The translations under genes were made by a program, and so were the position numbers. Positions 1 through 17,812 of a stretch of 64,000 nucleotides of DNA are shown here, one piece after another. The number at the start of each line of letters is the position of its first letter. Position 1 is the first letter of the stretch. The DNA lies in assembly GCA_004001285.1 (NCBI GenBank), contig AP018697.1, forward strand, positions 2,666,001 through 2,730,000, given 5' to 3'. This DNA is from Arthrobacter sp. MN05-02. Lineage in GTDB: Bacteria > Actinomycetota > Actinomycetes > Actinomycetales > Micrococcaceae. The notes beneath the pieces were generated by a model, which was given only the letters and a program-made list of their open reading frames with translations, was not told the origin of the DNA and searched no databases.

Positions 1-131
1 TTGCGTCCACCCTTCTTGGGAAGGGGACGCACCAGCGACTTCTCCGGCGTCGATCGGGTGATTTCAGCGAAGTCGGCAACGCTCGAGCCACGACGGCCCG
101 GGGTTGTCGGCTTGTATTTACGGATTCCCAT
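1..131 (-). CDS. rplB: 50S ribosomal protein L2, N-terminal part (runs off the left edge)
   Basis: Only the first 43 codons are inside the window. The product begins [17 protein letters not shown], the conserved start of bacterial L2, a primary 23S rRNA-binding protein near the peptidyl transferase centre. ATG is at 131, preceded on the minus strand by an AGGAA ribosome-binding site. It is the fifth gene of the S10 operon here, 31 nt after rplW. The order rpsJ-rplC-rplD-rplW-rplB is the standard bacterial order. Confidence 0.95.
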   Translation of the reverse strand, partial: MGIRKYKPTTPGRRGSSVADFAEITRSTPEKSLVRPLPKKGGR

Positions 132-162
132 AACTCAATTCCTCGTTAAAGTGGTCTCCGCT

Positions 163-468
163 CTAGGAGAGCGGACCGCCGAAGATGTCGATCGAGCCCT
201 CTTTGAGGGACACGATGGCACGCTTGGTGCCCTTGCGCTGGCCCCAGCCGAACTTGGTGCGCTTGCGCTTGCCAACCCGGTTGATGGTGTTGATGGAGTC
301 GACCTTCACGGAGAAGATCTTCTCGACCGCCAGTTTGATTTCTTCCTTGTTCGAGCGGGGGTCGACCAGGAAGGTGTACTTGCCTTCGTCGATCAGGCCG
401 TAGCTCTTCTCCGAGACGACGGGTGCGATGACCACGTCGCGCGGATCCTTTGCGATGGTGCCGCTCAC
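163..468 (-). CDS. rplW: 50S ribosomal protein L23
   Basis: The 101-residue product has the usual L23 length and the family features: an N-terminal [15 protein letters not shown] segment, a [13 protein letters not shown] stretch and the basic [18 protein letters not shown] loop that contacts 23S rRNA. L23 sits at the polypeptide exit and docks trigger factor and SRP. Translation starts at GTG (468), and its first bases overlap the TGA stop of rplD (GTGA), so the two genes are probably translationally coupled. Confidence 0.95.
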   Translation of the reverse strand: MSGTIAKDPRDVVIAPVVSEKSYGLIDEGKYTFLVDPRSNKEEIKLAVEKIFSVKVDSINTINRVGKRKRTKFGWGQRKGTKRAIVSLKEGSIDIFGGPLS

Positions 469-1088
469 TTGGCATCCTCCTCGGTGATGACAGCAGGCGT
501 GCCGACGAACTGGTCGTAGGCGGCCTTGGTGAAGATCACGTCGTCGGACACCAGCACGTCGTACGTGTTGAGCTGGTCTACGTAGAGGACGTGTACCTCG
601 GGGACGTTGCGCACCGACAGTGCGGCGACGTCGTTGGCACGCTCGATCACGACGAGCAGGCGGGGCCGCTCGGAGATCGCGCGCAGGGTCTCGATGGCAC
701 CCTTGGTCGACGGCTTGCCGCCGGTGACGAGGGACTCGAGGACGTGGATACGGCCGTTGCGTGCCCGGTCCGAGAGCGCTCCGCGCAGGGCGGCGGCGAT
801 CATCTTCTTGGGGGTGCGCTGGCTGTAGTCGCGGGGGGTGGGTCCGTGAACGATACCGCCGCCGGTCATGTGGGGGGCGCGGATCGAACCCTGGCGGGCA
901 CGACCGGTTCCCTTCTGCTTGAACGGCTTGCGGCCTGCGCCACTGACCTCGGCGCGGGTCTTCGTCTTGTGCGTACCCTGGCGGGCGGCGGCAAGCTGAG
1001 CCACGACGACCTGGTGCAGCAGCGGCACGTTGGTCTGTGCGTCGAAGATCTCCGCGGGGAGATCGACCTTTACGGTGTTGGCAGCCAT
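465..1088 (-). CDS. rplD: 50S ribosomal protein L4
   Basis: This 207-residue protein has the L4 hallmark loop ([17 protein letters not shown], about residues 52-68), which reaches into the exit tunnel and contacts 23S rRNA. The segment around [14 protein letters not shown] is also typical. In E. coli L4 is also the autoregulator of the S10 operon; I see nothing here that proves this for the present organism. ATG at 1088 lies 4 nt after the rplC stop, and the gene end overlaps rplW by 4 nt. Confidence 0.95.
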   Translation of the reverse strand: MAANTVKVDLPAEIFDAQTNVPLLHQVVVAQLAAARQGTHKTKTRAEVSGAGRKPFKQKGTGRARQGSIRAPHMTGGGIVHGPTPRDYSQRTPKKMIAAALRGALSDRARNGRIHVLESLVTGGKPSTKGAIETLRAISERPRLLVVIERANDVAALSVRNVPEVHVLYVDQLNTYDVLVSDDVIFTKAAYDQFVGTPAVITEEDAK

Positions 1089-1092
1089 TTGG

Positions 1093-1749
1093 CTATGCTC
1101 CCTTCACGGCGGTGCGTACGAGGACGACCTGGCCGCGGGCGCCGGGGACGGCACCCTTGATCAGCAGCAGCGACTTCTCGGCGTCGACGGCGTGGACCCG
1201 GAGGTTCAGCGTGGTCTGACGAACGGCGCCCATGCGGCCTGCCATTTTCATTCCACGGAAGACGCGGCTGGGGGTGGATGCTCCACCGATGGAACCGGGC
1301 TTGCGGTGGTTCTTGTGTGCACCGTGCGAGGCTCCAACACCGTGGAACCCGTGGCGCTTCATGACACCGGCGAAGCCCTTGCCCTTGGTGGTGCCGATGA
1401 CGTCGACGGTTTGGCCGGCCTCGAACATCTCGACGGAGAGTTCCTGGCCGAGCGAGTAGGTGTCGGCGTCGGACGTGCGCAGCTCGACCACATGACGGCG
1501 GGGCGTGACGCCTGCCTTGTCGAAGTGGCCGGCGAGCGGCTTGGTGACCTTGCGGGGATCGATCTGGCCGAAGCCGATCTGGACGGCCGTGTAGCCGTCC
1601 TTGTCCTCGCTGAGGAGCTGGGTGATGACGTTCGAGTCTGCCTGGACGACGGTGACCGGGATGAGGACGTTGTTCTCGTCCCAGACCTGGGTCATGCCGA
1701 GCTTGATGCCCAGCAGGCCCTTGACCTGGCGCGTAAGTGAAGTAGACAT
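1093..1749 (-). CDS. rplC: 50S ribosomal protein L3
   Basis: The 218-residue protein starts with [17 protein letters not shown] and contains the [30 protein letters not shown] region in the middle, which is the L3 central extension reaching the peptidyl transferase centre. Length and motifs match actinobacterial L3. It is the second gene of the operon, 16 nt after rpsJ, with ATG at 1749. Confidence 0.95.
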   Translation of the reverse strand: MSTSLTRQVKGLLGIKLGMTQVWDENNVLIPVTVVQADSNVITQLLSEDKDGYTAVQIGFGQIDPRKVTKPLAGHFDKAGVTPRRHVVELRTSDADTYSLGQELSVEMFEAGQTVDVIGTTKGKGFAGVMKRHGFHGVGASHGAHKNHRKPGSIGGASTPSRVFRGMKMAGRMGAVRQTTLNLRVHAVDAEKSLLLIKGAVPGARGQVVLVRTAVKGA

Positions 1750-1765
1750 AGGTATCCGCTCTCCC

Positions 1766-2074
1766 TTACAGCTTGATTTCGATGTTCACGTCCGCAGGCA
1801 GGTCGAGACGCATCAGCGAATCGACGGCCTTGGGCGTGGGATCAATGATGTCGATCAGACGCTTGTGAGTACGCATTTCGAAGTGCTCACGGCTGTCCTT
1901 GTACTTGTGCGGGGACCGGATGACAACGAAAACGTTCTTCTCCGTGGGCAGGGGCACGGGGCCCACTACCGTTGCGCCTGCGCGCGTCACCGTCTCAACG
2001 ATCTTCCGTGCTGAAACATCGATGACCTCGTGGTCATATGACTTCAGCCGGATGCGGATTTTTTGTCCCGCCAT
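1766..2074 (-). CDS. rpsJ: 30S ribosomal protein S10 / NusE
   Basis: The 102-residue protein starts [19 protein letters not shown] and ends in DVNIEIKL, diagnostic for S10. S10 is a 30S head protein and, as NusE, also part of the antitermination complex with NusB, whose partner NusG is encoded at 24881-25774. It is the first gene of the S10 operon. Nearly 490 nt separate its ATG (2074) from tuf, leaving room for a long leader. Confidence 0.95.
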   Translation of the reverse strand: MAGQKIRIRLKSYDHEVIDVSARKIVETVTRAGATVVGPVPLPTEKNVFVVIRSPHKYKDSREHFEMRTHKRLIDIIDPTPKAVDSLMRLDLPADVNIEIKL

Positions 2075-2331
2075 GGCGTCTCGACTCTCTCTCTACATAA
2101 CTGCCTGAGCAGTTCCGGTACGTACGTACATTTCCTGCGTCCGTTGTGCGACGCTTCCTGAGCAGACTGAATCCGGAGAGATCCGGGTTCCTCACCCTGC
2201 CAGGGCTCCGACCCCCGCGCTCGGGCGTGTCGCACTTCCTGACACACACGGTCCGCTGATTTTCGGACGAGCCGAACGGGGTGGTTTCTATTTGGGCCCT
2301 GCGCCTCGGCGGACCCGCTCCCTGCATCAGG

Positions 2332-2360
2332 CATTATCCTGACCGGGAAGAAGTCTCGAA
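2332..2360 (-). promoter_or_regulatory. Candidate S10-operon promoter and leader (gap 2075-2564)
   Basis: In the 490-nt gap upstream of rpsJ the best sigma-70-like pair on the minus strand is TTCGAG (2355-2360) and ATAATG (2332-2337) with a 17-nt spacer, which would give a leader of about 250 nt. Both boxes are imperfect. A second weak candidate (GATAAG) lies further upstream near 2390-2400. Apart from the tuf terminator at 2481-2525 I see no coding potential in this gap. Confidence 0.3.
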
Positions 2361-2480
2361 CCGCGCGCGCCGGCGCTTGAACAACTTATCCAGTGTGGCA
2401 GATTACCGCGATGATTGCGAACCGGGACCTATGGGGGTATGGGTGATCTGCGCTACTGGGACTCCCCTGCCTCACCCCGG

Positions 2481-2525
2481 CGACGAGAAGACCCCCGTCG
2501 TGGATACGACGGGGTCTTCTCGTCG
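2481..2525 (-). terminator. Intrinsic terminator hairpin after tuf
   Basis: Two 20-nt arms, cgacgagaagacccc... and its complement (2506-2525), pair perfectly except for one bulged C in the longer arm; the loop is about 4 nt. It begins 40 nt after the tuf stop. No U-tract follows, which is common for actinobacterial terminators. Confidence 0.8.
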
Positions 2526-2564
2526 CCTACCGGTCGGAGCCCGGCGGCTGGGTGATGCTGTGGA

Positions 2565-3758
2565 CTACTTCAGGATCTTGGTGACGCGTCCCGAACCGAC
2601 GGTGCGGCCGCCTTCGCGGATCGCGAAGCCGAGGCCCTCTTCCATGGCGATGGGCTGGATGAGCTCGACGGTCATCTCAGTGTTGTCGCCGGGCATGACC
2701 ATCTCGGTGCCCTCGGGAAGGGTGATGACGCCGGTCACGTCCGTGGTGCGGAAGTAGAACTGCGGGCGGTAGTTGGAGTAGAACGGGTTGTGACGCCCGC
2801 CCTCGTCCTTCGCCAGGATGTAGACGTTGGCCTCGAAGTCGGTGTGCGGGGTGATGGAACCCGGCTTCACGATGACCTGGCCGCGCTCTACGTCCTCGCG
2901 CTTGATGCCGCGGAGGAGCAGACCACAGTTCTCGCCGGCCCAGGCCTCGTCGAGCTGCTTGTGGAACATCTCGATACCGGTGACCGTGGTCTTCTGGACC
3001 GGACGGATCCCGACGATCTCGACCTCGGAGTTGATGGCGAGGGTTCCGCGCTCGGCGCGGCCGGTGACGACGGTTCCACGACCGGTGATCGTGAAGACGT
3101 CCTCGACGGGCATGAGGAAGGGCTTGTCCTTGTCGCGCACGGGGTCCGGCACGTTGTCGTCGACAGCTTCCATCAGTTCCTCGACGGACTTGACCCACTC
3201 GGGGTCACCTTCGAGGGCCTTCAGGCCGGAGACGCGGACGACGGGAGCGTCGTCACCGTCGAAGCCCTGCGAGCTGAGCAGCTCACGGACTTCCATCTCC
3301 ACGAGGTCGAGCAGCTCTTCGTCGTCGACCATGTCGGACTTGTTCAGCGCGACCAGCAGGTAGGGGACACCGACCTGGCGGGCGAGCAGGACGTGCTCAC
3401 GGGTCTGGGCCATGGGACCGTCCGTGGCGGCGACAACGAGGATGGCGCCGTCCATCTGGGCCGCACCGGTGATCATGTTCTTGATGTAGTCAGCGTGACC
3501 GGGGGCGTCTACGTGTGCGTAGTGACGCTTCTCGGTCTGGTACTCGACGTGCGAGATGTTGATCGTGATGCCGCGCTGCTTCTCCTCCTCGGGAGCCGAG
3601 TCGATCGACGCGAAGTCACGCTGCTCGTTGAGGGTGGGGTACTTGTCGTACAGCACCTTGGAAATGGCAGCCGTCAACGTGGTCTTTCCATGGTCGACGT
3701 GACCGATGGTGCCGATGTTAACGTGCGGCTTAGTCCGCTCGAACTTTGCCTTCGCCAC
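2565..3758 (-). CDS. tuf: Translation elongation factor Tu
   Basis: The 397-residue protein is full length. It carries the GTPase motifs GHVDHGKT (G1, about residues 19-26), DAPGH (G3) and NKSD (G4), followed by the two beta-barrel domains. EF-Tu delivers aminoacyl-tRNA to the ribosomal A site. Translation starts at GTG (3758) behind a strong AGGAGGAA site. It is the last gene of the str operon, 206 nt after fusA, and is followed by a strong hairpin, so it can be expressed both with the operon and possibly alone. Confidence 0.97.
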   Translation of the reverse strand: MAKAKFERTKPHVNIGTIGHVDHGKTTLTAAISKVLYDKYPTLNEQRDFASIDSAPEEEKQRGITINISHVEYQTEKRHYAHVDAPGHADYIKNMITGAAQMDGAILVVAATDGPMAQTREHVLLARQVGVPYLLVALNKSDMVDDEELLDLVEMEVRELLSSQGFDGDDAPVVRVSGLKALEGDPEWVKSVEELMEAVDDNVPDPVRDKDKPFLMPVEDVFTITGRGTVVTGRAERGTLAINSEVEIVGIRPVQKTTVTGIEMFHKQLDEAWAGENCGLLLRGIKREDVERGQVIVKPGSITPHTDFEANVYILAKDEGGRHNPFYSNYRPQFYFRTTDVTGVITLPEGTEMVMPGDNTEMTVELIQPIAMEEGLGFAIREGGRTVGSGRVTKILK

Positions 3759-3903
3759 GGGTTCCTCCTAGAACGTTTGAGAAGATCTGCTTCCCAGCCG
3801 CGCTTTTCGCAGCTGAAACTCATGCAAGTCTACTGGGGGCTTTTGGTTTTGATGAAATTGCTCTGCACTGCCGGTCCGACTGGTCCTGCAGCTGGGGAGG
3901 AGG

Positions 3904-3929
3904 GCCGGCCTGCCCTGGGGCAGGCCGGC
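3904..3929 (-). terminator. Hairpin between fusA and tuf
   Basis: An 11-bp perfect stem (gccggcctgcc and complement) closes a CTGG tetraloop, with a partly paired GGGGAGG/CCTCCCC extension outside. It lies 36 nt after the fusA stop, within the str operon. It may end part of the fusA transcripts, set tuf expression apart from fusA, or stabilise a 3' end. No U-tract is present. Confidence 0.55.
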
Positions 3930-3964
3930 TCCCCTCCCCGTGGTCCCGTTTCCGGGAGGGGTAC

Positions 3965-6082
3965 TTACTCGCCGCGCGTCTTCTGGATGATCTCGTCGGC
4001 TACTGCCTTGGGGACCTCCGAGTAGCTGTCGAACTGCATCGAGTACACGGCACGACCCTGGGTCTTCGACCGCAGGTCGCCGATGTAGCCGAACATGCCC
4101 GAGAGGGGCACGTGGGCGCGGATGACCTTCACGCCGCTTGCATCCTCCATGGACTGCATCTGGCCACGGCGGGAGTTCAGGTCACCGATGACCTCACCCA
4201 TGTATTCCTCAGGGGTGCGGACCTCGACGTCCATGAGGGGCTCGAGCAGGACGGGCTGAGCCATCCGTGCAGCTTCCTTGAACGCCATGCGACCGGCGAT
4301 CTTGAAGGCCATCTCGGAGGAGGAGTCGACGTCGTGGTACGCGCCGTCGAGCAGCGTCGCCTTGATGCCGACCACAGGGTAACCGGCGAGGACGCCGTCG
4401 TTGAGCGCGTCCTGGATGCCTGCATCGACACTCGGGATGTACTCGCGGGGAACGCGTCCACCGGTGACCTTGTTGTCGAACGAGTAGAGCTCGCCCTCGG
4501 CGGTGTCCAGCGGTTCGATCGCGATCTGGATCTTCGCGAACTGGCCCGAACCACCGGTCTGCTTCTTGTGCGTGTAGTCGTGCTTGGCGACGGCGCGCTT
4601 GATCGTCTCGCGGTAGGCCACCTGCGGCTTGCCGACGTTCGCCTCGACCTTGAACTCGCGGCGCATGCGGTCCACGAGGATGTCGAGGTGGAGCTCGCCC
4701 ATGCCGGCGATGATCGTCTGTCCGGTGTCCTCGTTCAGGGACACCTGGAAGGTGGGATCCTCGGCCGAGAGCTTCTGGATGGCGGTGGAGAGCTTCTCCT
4801 GGTCACCCTTGGTCTTCGGCTCGATGGCCACCGAGATCACGGGCTCCGGGAAGCTCATGGACTCGAGGACGATCTGATTCGCCGAATCGGACAGGGTGTC
4901 ACCGGTGGTGGTGTCCTTCAGGCCGATCGCGGCGTAGATGTGGCCGGCAAGGGCTTCCTCGACGGGAATCTCCTTGTTGGCGTGCATCTGGAAGAGCTTG
5001 CCGATGCGCTCCTTCTTCGTCTTCGTGGAGTTCGTCACCTGCGTACCGGCCGAGATCTGGCCGGAGTACACGCGGATGAAGGTCAGCTGCCCGAAGAAGG
5101 GGTGCGTGGCGACCTTGAACGCGAGGGCGGAGAAGGGCTCCTCCGTGCTGGGCTTGCGCGTCAGCTCGACCTCTTCGTTCCGGGGATCGTGGCCGATCAT
5201 CGGGGGGACGTCGAGGGGCGAGGGCAGGTAGTCGATGACGGCGTCGAGCATCGGCTGCACACCGCGGTTCTTGAACGCGGAGCCGCAGAGGATCGGGTAG
5301 AGCTCGGAGTTGATCGTCATCTTGCGGATGCCGGCCTTCAGCTCCTCGATGGTGATCTCCTCACCCTCGAGGTACTTGTTCATGAGCTCGTCGGAGGACT
5401 CGGCGACGGTCTCGACGAGCGTCGCGCGGTACTCCTCGGCCTTCGCCTGGAGGTCGGCCGGGATCTCCTGGATCTCGTACTTCGCACCCATGGTCACGTC
5501 GCCCTTGGCGTCGCCGGGCCACACGAGGGCACGCATGTAGAGCAGGTCGACGACGCCGATGAAGTCGTTCTCGGCACCGATCGGGAGCTGCAGCACGAGG
5601 GGCTTGGCGCCCAGGCGGCTGATGATGGTGTCGACGGTGAAGTAGAAGTCGGCGCCCAGCTTGTCCATCTTGTTGACGAAGCAGATGCGCGGCACTTCGT
5701 ACTTGTCGGCCTGGCGCCAGACGGTCTCCGACTGGGGCTCGACGCCCTCCTTGCCGTCGAACACGGCGACGGCGCCGTCGAGGACGCGCAGCGAGCGCTC
5801 GACCTCGACGGTGAAGTCGACGTGCCCGGGGGTGTCGATGATGTTGATCTGGTTGTTCTCCCAGAAGCAGGTGACGGCGGCAGACGTGATCGTGATGCCG
5901 CGCTCCTTCTCCTGTTCCATCCAGTCGGTGGTGGAGGCGCCGTCGTGCGTCTCGCCGATCTTGTGGTTGACACCCGTGTAGAACAGGATGCGCTCGGTAG
6001 TAGTGGTCTTGCCGGCATCGATGTGGGCCATGATGCCGATGTTGCGGACCTTGTTGAGGTCGGTAAGCACGTCCTGTGCCAC
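3965..6082 (-). CDS. fusA: Translation elongation factor G
   Basis: The 705-residue protein has the EF-G layout: G domain with [15 protein letters not shown] near the start, DTPGHVDF and [10 protein letters not shown], then domains II-V ending in [16 protein letters not shown]. It drives ribosomal translocation and, with RRF, recycling. Translation starts at GTG (6082). It lies between rpsG (87 nt upstream) and tuf (206 nt downstream), the standard str order. No frame disruption was seen. Confidence 0.97.
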   Translation of the reverse strand: MAQDVLTDLNKVRNIGIMAHIDAGKTTTTERILFYTGVNHKIGETHDGASTTDWMEQEKERGITITSAAVTCFWENNQINIIDTPGHVDFTVEVERSLRVLDGAVAVFDGKEGVEPQSETVWRQADKYEVPRICFVNKMDKLGADFYFTVDTIISRLGAKPLVLQLPIGAENDFIGVVDLLYMRALVWPGDAKGDVTMGAKYEIQEIPADLQAKAEEYRATLVETVAESSDELMNKYLEGEEITIEELKAGIRKMTINSELYPILCGSAFKNRGVQPMLDAVIDYLPSPLDVPPMIGHDPRNEEVELTRKPSTEEPFSALAFKVATHPFFGQLTFIRVYSGQISAGTQVTNSTKTKKERIGKLFQMHANKEIPVEEALAGHIYAAIGLKDTTTGDTLSDSANQIVLESMSFPEPVISVAIEPKTKGDQEKLSTAIQKLSAEDPTFQVSLNEDTGQTIIAGMGELHLDILVDRMRREFKVEANVGKPQVAYRETIKRAVAKHDYTHKKQTGGSGQFAKIQIAIEPLDTAEGELYSFDNKVTGGRVPREYIPSVDAGIQDALNDGVLAGYPVVGIKATLLDGAYHDVDSSSEMAFKIAGRMAFKEAARMAQPVLLEPLMDVEVRTPEEYMGEVIGDLNSRRGQMQSMEDASGVKVIRAHVPLSGMFGYIGDLRSKTQGRAVYSMQFDSYSEVPKAVADEIIQKTRGE

Positions 6083-6121
6083 GGTGTCTCCCTTATGACG
6101 AGAATGGAGTTCTGCTGGACC

Positions 6122-6162
6122 GCCGGCCGGGCCGGCCCTGGTGGGGTGATGGTCCGGCCGGC
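6122..6162 (-). other. Inverted repeat between rpsG and fusA
   Basis: A 9-bp inverted repeat, gccggccgg (6122-6130) and its complement (6154-6162), with a 23-nt loop fills much of the 87-nt rpsG-fusA gap. It could be a processing or attenuation structure within the str operon. The sequence shows only the pairing potential. Confidence 0.35.
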
Positions 6163-6169
6163 AGATCTG

Positions 6170-6642
<473 letters not shown>

Positions 6643-6643
6643 A

Positions 6644-7019
6644 TTACTTCTTCTCCATCTTTGCGCCGTAGCGGCTGCGAGCCTGCTTGCGGTTCTTCAC
6701 GCCCTGGGTATCCAGCGCGCCACGGACGATCTTGTAGCGGACACCGGGGAGGTCCTTCACACGACCGCCGCGCACGAGCACGATGGAGTGTTCCTGAAGG
6801 TTGTGACCTACGCCGGGGATGTAGGCGGTGACTTCGATGCCACCGTTGAGGCGCACGCGGGCGACCTTGCGGAGAGCCGAGTTCGGCTTCTTCGGGGTGG
6901 TGGTGTAGACGCGGGTGCAGACGCCGCGCTTCATGGGGCTGCCCTTCAGTGCGGGCGCCTTGGTCTTGGCGACCTTAGGTGTCCGGCCCTTTACGGACCA
7001 GCTGGTTGATCGTAGGCAC
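6644..7019 (-). CDS. rpsL: 30S ribosomal protein S12 (frame broken by a 1-bp insertion)
   Basis: The N-terminus [11 protein letters not shown] reads from GTG 7019 and then hits a stop. An extra base in the CCC run (6987-6989; GGG on the coding strand) shifts the frame, and the rest, from [17 protein letters not shown] onward, reads to the stop at 6644. The span is 376 nt, that is 375 plus 1, giving the standard 124 residues. S12 controls decoding accuracy. After repair Lys43 (TTPKK) and Lys88 (GRVKDLP) are both wild type, which predicts streptomycin sensitivity at this locus. First gene of the str operon. Confidence 0.93.
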
Positions 7020-7232
7020 TTTCGTGTTCTCCGTAATGTCTGAAGTGTTCTCTGTCGCCCTACTCCGTGGTTGCGGCGGCTTTCCAGGGCCGCACCATCC
7101 GGAGATCGGGATCATCAGTCGTTTGGCGCTTCGCCTACCAACGAGCTGCCGCGGAACGACTGTAGGCGTGCGAAAATGTGGCATTCGCTGTACAACTTAC
7201 GTACAACACGGAGATACGTTTCGCAACGCCGA

Positions 7233-7261
7233 TCCACTGCCACACAAACAATTGGTGTCAA
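7233..7261 (-). promoter_or_regulatory. Candidate str-operon promoter (gap 7020-7385)
   Basis: The 366-nt gap between rpsL and rpoC holds a consensus -35 hexamer TTGACA on the minus strand (7256-7261). The matching -10 is unclear; GTGGAT at 18-nt spacing is poor. A second possible pair starts with TTGCGA closer to the gene. The gap also holds the rpoC terminator at 7335-7370. No small gene was seen in it. Confidence 0.35.
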
Positions 7262-7334
7262 GTCTACCAGAGATACGGCATGCCCCTTCGCGCGCCCGGC
7301 TCCCCCTCGTGGTACGGCGGCGACGGGGCGAACG

Positions 7335-7370
7335 GGAAAGGCCCCGGACCGAGGAGTCCGGGGCCTTTCC
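7335..7370 (-). terminator. Intrinsic terminator after rpoC
   Basis: A perfect 15-bp stem, ggaaaggccccggac (7335-7349) and its complement (7356-7370), closes a 6-nt loop, 16 nt after the rpoC stop. This is the strongest signal for the end of the rpoBC unit. It is symmetric and lacks a clear U-tract. Confidence 0.85.
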
Positions 7371-7385
7371 GTCCGACGGTCGGGT

Positions 7386-11279
<3,894 letters not shown>

Positions 11280-11467
11280 AGGGTCCCTGTTCTCTCTTTG
11301 TTCTCTAAATTCTTGAAGTCTTATGGGTGCGGCGGGGAGTGGAGTCCCCCACCGGTCCAGGGAGGTGTCCGGAGGAAGGCGGCTTCAATATTTCAAGGCC
11401 GCCCAGCGGCCGCCAGAAATTTCGTTGCCGCCGTTCCGGGTGCCGGACTGGACCGGTCGGGTGATAC

Positions 11468-14979
<3,512 letters not shown>

Positions 14980-15176
14980 GAGGGATCCTTCCACAGACCG
15001 TCAGGCTTGTCAGCGCTTTCGCCTCCGCACCGCCACCGCAGTATGCTGCGGGGATCTCAGTGCTCACCAGAGTCCGCCCGCGTGAACCCCACCGTGTGGC
15101 CAGGTTAGACGACGAGAGCAGAGCAAAGCCCACCGCTATATGAAGGCTGAGGTTTAGAGGGAAGACGCAAAGAACT

Positions 15177-15206
15177 ACGCTACGGCATGCGCAGCGAAAA
15201 GTCCAA
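15177..15206 (-). promoter_or_regulatory. Candidate rpoBC promoter (gap 14980-15293)
   Basis: On the minus strand TTGGAC (15201-15206) and TAGCGT (15177-15182) are separated by 18 nt. The TANNNT -10 is typical for actinobacterial housekeeping promoters. It would give a leader of about 190 nt before the TTG start of rpoB. The rest of this 314-nt gap shows no coding potential. Confidence 0.55.
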
Positions 15207-15275
15207 TACCCCTCTGCCCCTTCATGCGTCAAGCCCGCCACGCCTGGTGGGGAGGAAGACCGGCCGGTAGCATCC

Positions 15276-15293
15276 GACCGGCAGGAGCCGGTC
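15276..15293 (-). terminator. Hairpin directly after crtI
   Basis: A 7-bp stem (gaccggc and complement) with a 4-nt loop touches the crtI stop codon. It would separate the crt operon from rpoB transcription on the same strand. A further GACCGG-type arm nearby could form an alternative fold. Confidence 0.45.
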
Positions 15294-16915
15294 CTAGCCG
15301 GCGGCAGGCTCCGGCAGCGGGCCGGTACTGGTGTCACCCCGCAGCCGCTTGACGATGAGCTCCGCGCTGATGAGGCACATGGGGATCCCGATCCCGGGGA
15401 CGGTCGAGCTTCCCGCGTAGAATAGGTTCCCCACCCTGGCGCTGCGGTTCGAGCCGCGGAAGAACGCGCTCTGCTTCAGGATGTGCGCCGGCCCGAGGGA
15501 GGTGCCGCGCCACGCGTTGAGGTCGTCGGCGAAGTCCTGGGGGGCCGTAGCTGCGCCGGACCACGATGCGCTCGGCGAGGTCCGGGATGCCGGCCCACTC
15601 GGCGATCTGACCGATGACGGTGTCCGCGAGCTCCTCGACCCTCGCGTCTCCCCCGCGCGCCACGCCGCCCCTGCCGATCGTGACGTCGGCCGGAATGGGC
15701 ACGAGGACGAAGACGTTCTCGTGTCCGTCGGGGGCCACGGAGCCGTCGGTTGCGCTGGGGCGGCAGACGTAGAGCGACGCCGGCGAGGGCACCGAGGTCT
15801 CCTTGCCGAAGATGCGTCCGAAGTTGTCGCGCCAGTCCGTGGTGAACAGCAGCGTGTGGTGTTCGAGCTGCGGCAGCCCGCCCCGCACCCCCAGGTACAG
15901 CAGCAGTGCGCTGGGCCCGGGCACGCGCTTGTCCCAGTACTTCTCCGGGTAGGTCTGCAGGTCCGCCGGCAGCAGCGTGGTCTCGGTGTGGTGGAGGTCC
16001 GCGGCGGACACGACGATGTCCGCGCCGATCGACGTCGTCGTCCCGTCCGCGCGGTACGTGACCCCGCGGACGGTCGCCATCCGCCGGTCGATCGGGGACC
16101 GTCCGGGCGCGCGGGCCTCGGTGTCGATCGAGACGACGTCGGCGCCCGTGCGGATCTCGACGCCGGCGGATGTCGCGACGCGGTGCATGGCGTCGATGAG
16201 CGTGGTGAACCCGCCCATCGGGTACAGCACGCCGTCGTCGAGGTCGAGGTGGCTCATGAGGTGGTACATGCTCGGCGCGTCGAAGGGCGAACTGCCGAGG
16301 AAGACCGCGGGCTAGCCGAGGATCTGCTGGATGCGGGGGTCCTTGAAGCGCTTCTCCACAAAGGACTGCAGGGGCTGCAGGAGGAGCGAGCCGATCCTCG
16401 GGAGCCGGCGGAGGACGTCCGGCCGGAGGAACGGCAGGAAGGACTGGAAGGTCGAGTAGAGGAAGCGCCGCTTGGCGATCTCGTACGCGTCCTCTGCGGA
16501 GTCGAGGTACCTCGACAGCTGCTCGCCGGCGCCTGCCTCCAGGGACTCGAAGAGCTTCGTCACGGCCTCGCGCTCCGCCGGGACGTCGACGGTGTCGAAT
16601 CCGTCCTCGAAGACCACGCGATAGCCGGGATCGAGCTTCACGAGCTCCAGCTGCTCGGCGGCGCTCGTGCCCATCAGTTTGAAGAAGTGGTCGATCACCT
16701 CCGGCATCAGGTACCAGGAGGGGGCCCGTGTCGAAGCGGAAGCCGTCCTGTTCCCAGGACCCTGCGCGGCCACCAACCTCCCCGCGCTTCTCGAGGAGGG
16801 TGACGTTGTGGCCCTCCCGCGCCAGCAGGGCCGACGTCGCCAGTCCGCCGATCCCGCCGCCGATCACGACGACGTCCTTGGCGCCCACGCGTGTACCGCT
16901 GTCCTGAGGTGTCAT
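15294..16915 (-). CDS. crtI: Phytoene desaturase, CrtI type (two frameshifts and one in-frame stop)
   Basis: After repair this is a 539-residue CrtI that desaturates phytoene to lycopene. The N-terminus has the FAD-binding VVVIGGGIGGLATSALL; the C-terminus has the family signature YAGSSTVPGIGIPMCLISAE. Three lesions break it: an extra base in a G5 run (16720-16724), an in-frame TAG at 16312-16314 where homologues have Tyr (QQILG-stop-PAVFLG), and an extra base in a G6 run (15539-15544). The span, 1622 nt, is 1620 plus 2. ATG at 16915 overlaps the crtB stop (ATGA). Either a decaying gene or local sequence errors; essential genes here carry the same type of indel. Confidence 0.88.
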
Positions 16916-17812
16916 GCCGTCCTCTCCTGCGCGGCAGGTGCCGGTACCGCGCGACCGGTGAAAGCTCGGGCCAGAATGCGGACCTTGACCGGGTTGGGTA
17001 CCCGGATCCGCGCCCGGAGGAGGTCCTCCGCCGGGGTGTGGCGCAGCCTGGCCGCGAGCTCGGCGAACAGGCCCTGCGCCAGTGACACGGCCCGTCGGGG
17101 CGTCGGGGGCAACCCGGGGAGCGCCGCGGCCGAGATGCGCAGGTCCTCGTCGATGTCGTCGAGGAGCCGGATCTTGTCCGCCTCCGAGAAGCTCCCGGGG
17201 CGGACCCCCGGGAAGTAGCTGCGACCGAGGGTCGAGAAGTCCTCGGCGAGGTCCCTCAGGAAGTTGATCTTCTGGAACGCGGCGCCGAGGTGCCTGGCCC
17301 CCCTCGACGAGCACGGCGTCCTCCGCCTCCGTCACCGGGCGGTCGACCAGGAAGGCCCGCAGGCACATCAGCCCGACCACCTCGGCGGACCCGTAGACGT
17401 ACAGGGCGAAGGATTCCGGGGTGTGCTCGCGCTGGGTGATGTCGGCCCGCATGGAGGCGAAGAAGGGCCTGGTGAGGTCCACGCCGATGCCCGTCGCGCG
17501 GGCGGTGATGGCGAAGGCGTGCACCACGAGGTTGGCGCTGTAGCCGGTGCCCATGGCCTTCTCGGTCTCGCGTTCCAGGTCGTCGAGGAGCTTCTCGACG
17601 TCGGCCGCCGCCAGCCCGGCGCCGGCGGCGGCCCCGTCGACGATCTCGTCGGCGACCCGGACGAGCGCGTACACCGCCTCGATGGCGCTGCGGGTCGGCC
17701 GATCCAGGATGCGCGAGGCCATGCCGAAGGACGTCGAGTAGCAGCGGATCACCTCGGCGGAGGTCTTCAGCGCGGCCGCGTCGTAGCGTGCGAGCGAGTC
17801 GTCGACGCCCAC
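16912..17812 (-). CDS. crtB: Phytoene synthase (one frameshift)
   Basis: CrtB condenses two GGPP to phytoene. The first half shows CYSTSFGMASRIL and the Asp-rich VADEIVDG motif; the second Asp-rich motif FLRDLAEDF appears only after removing one base from a C6 run at 17298-17303. The span, 901 nt, is 900 plus 1 and gives 299 residues, a normal CrtB length. Translation starts at GTG 17812, immediately after the crtE stop, and the stop overlaps the crtI start, so crtE-crtB-crtI is one operon. Confidence 0.9.

Noticed and set aside
16312..16314. In-frame TAG in crtI as a recoded codon
   Set aside because: No stop-codon recoding signal is visible, and two frameshifts in the same gene make mutation or error more likely.
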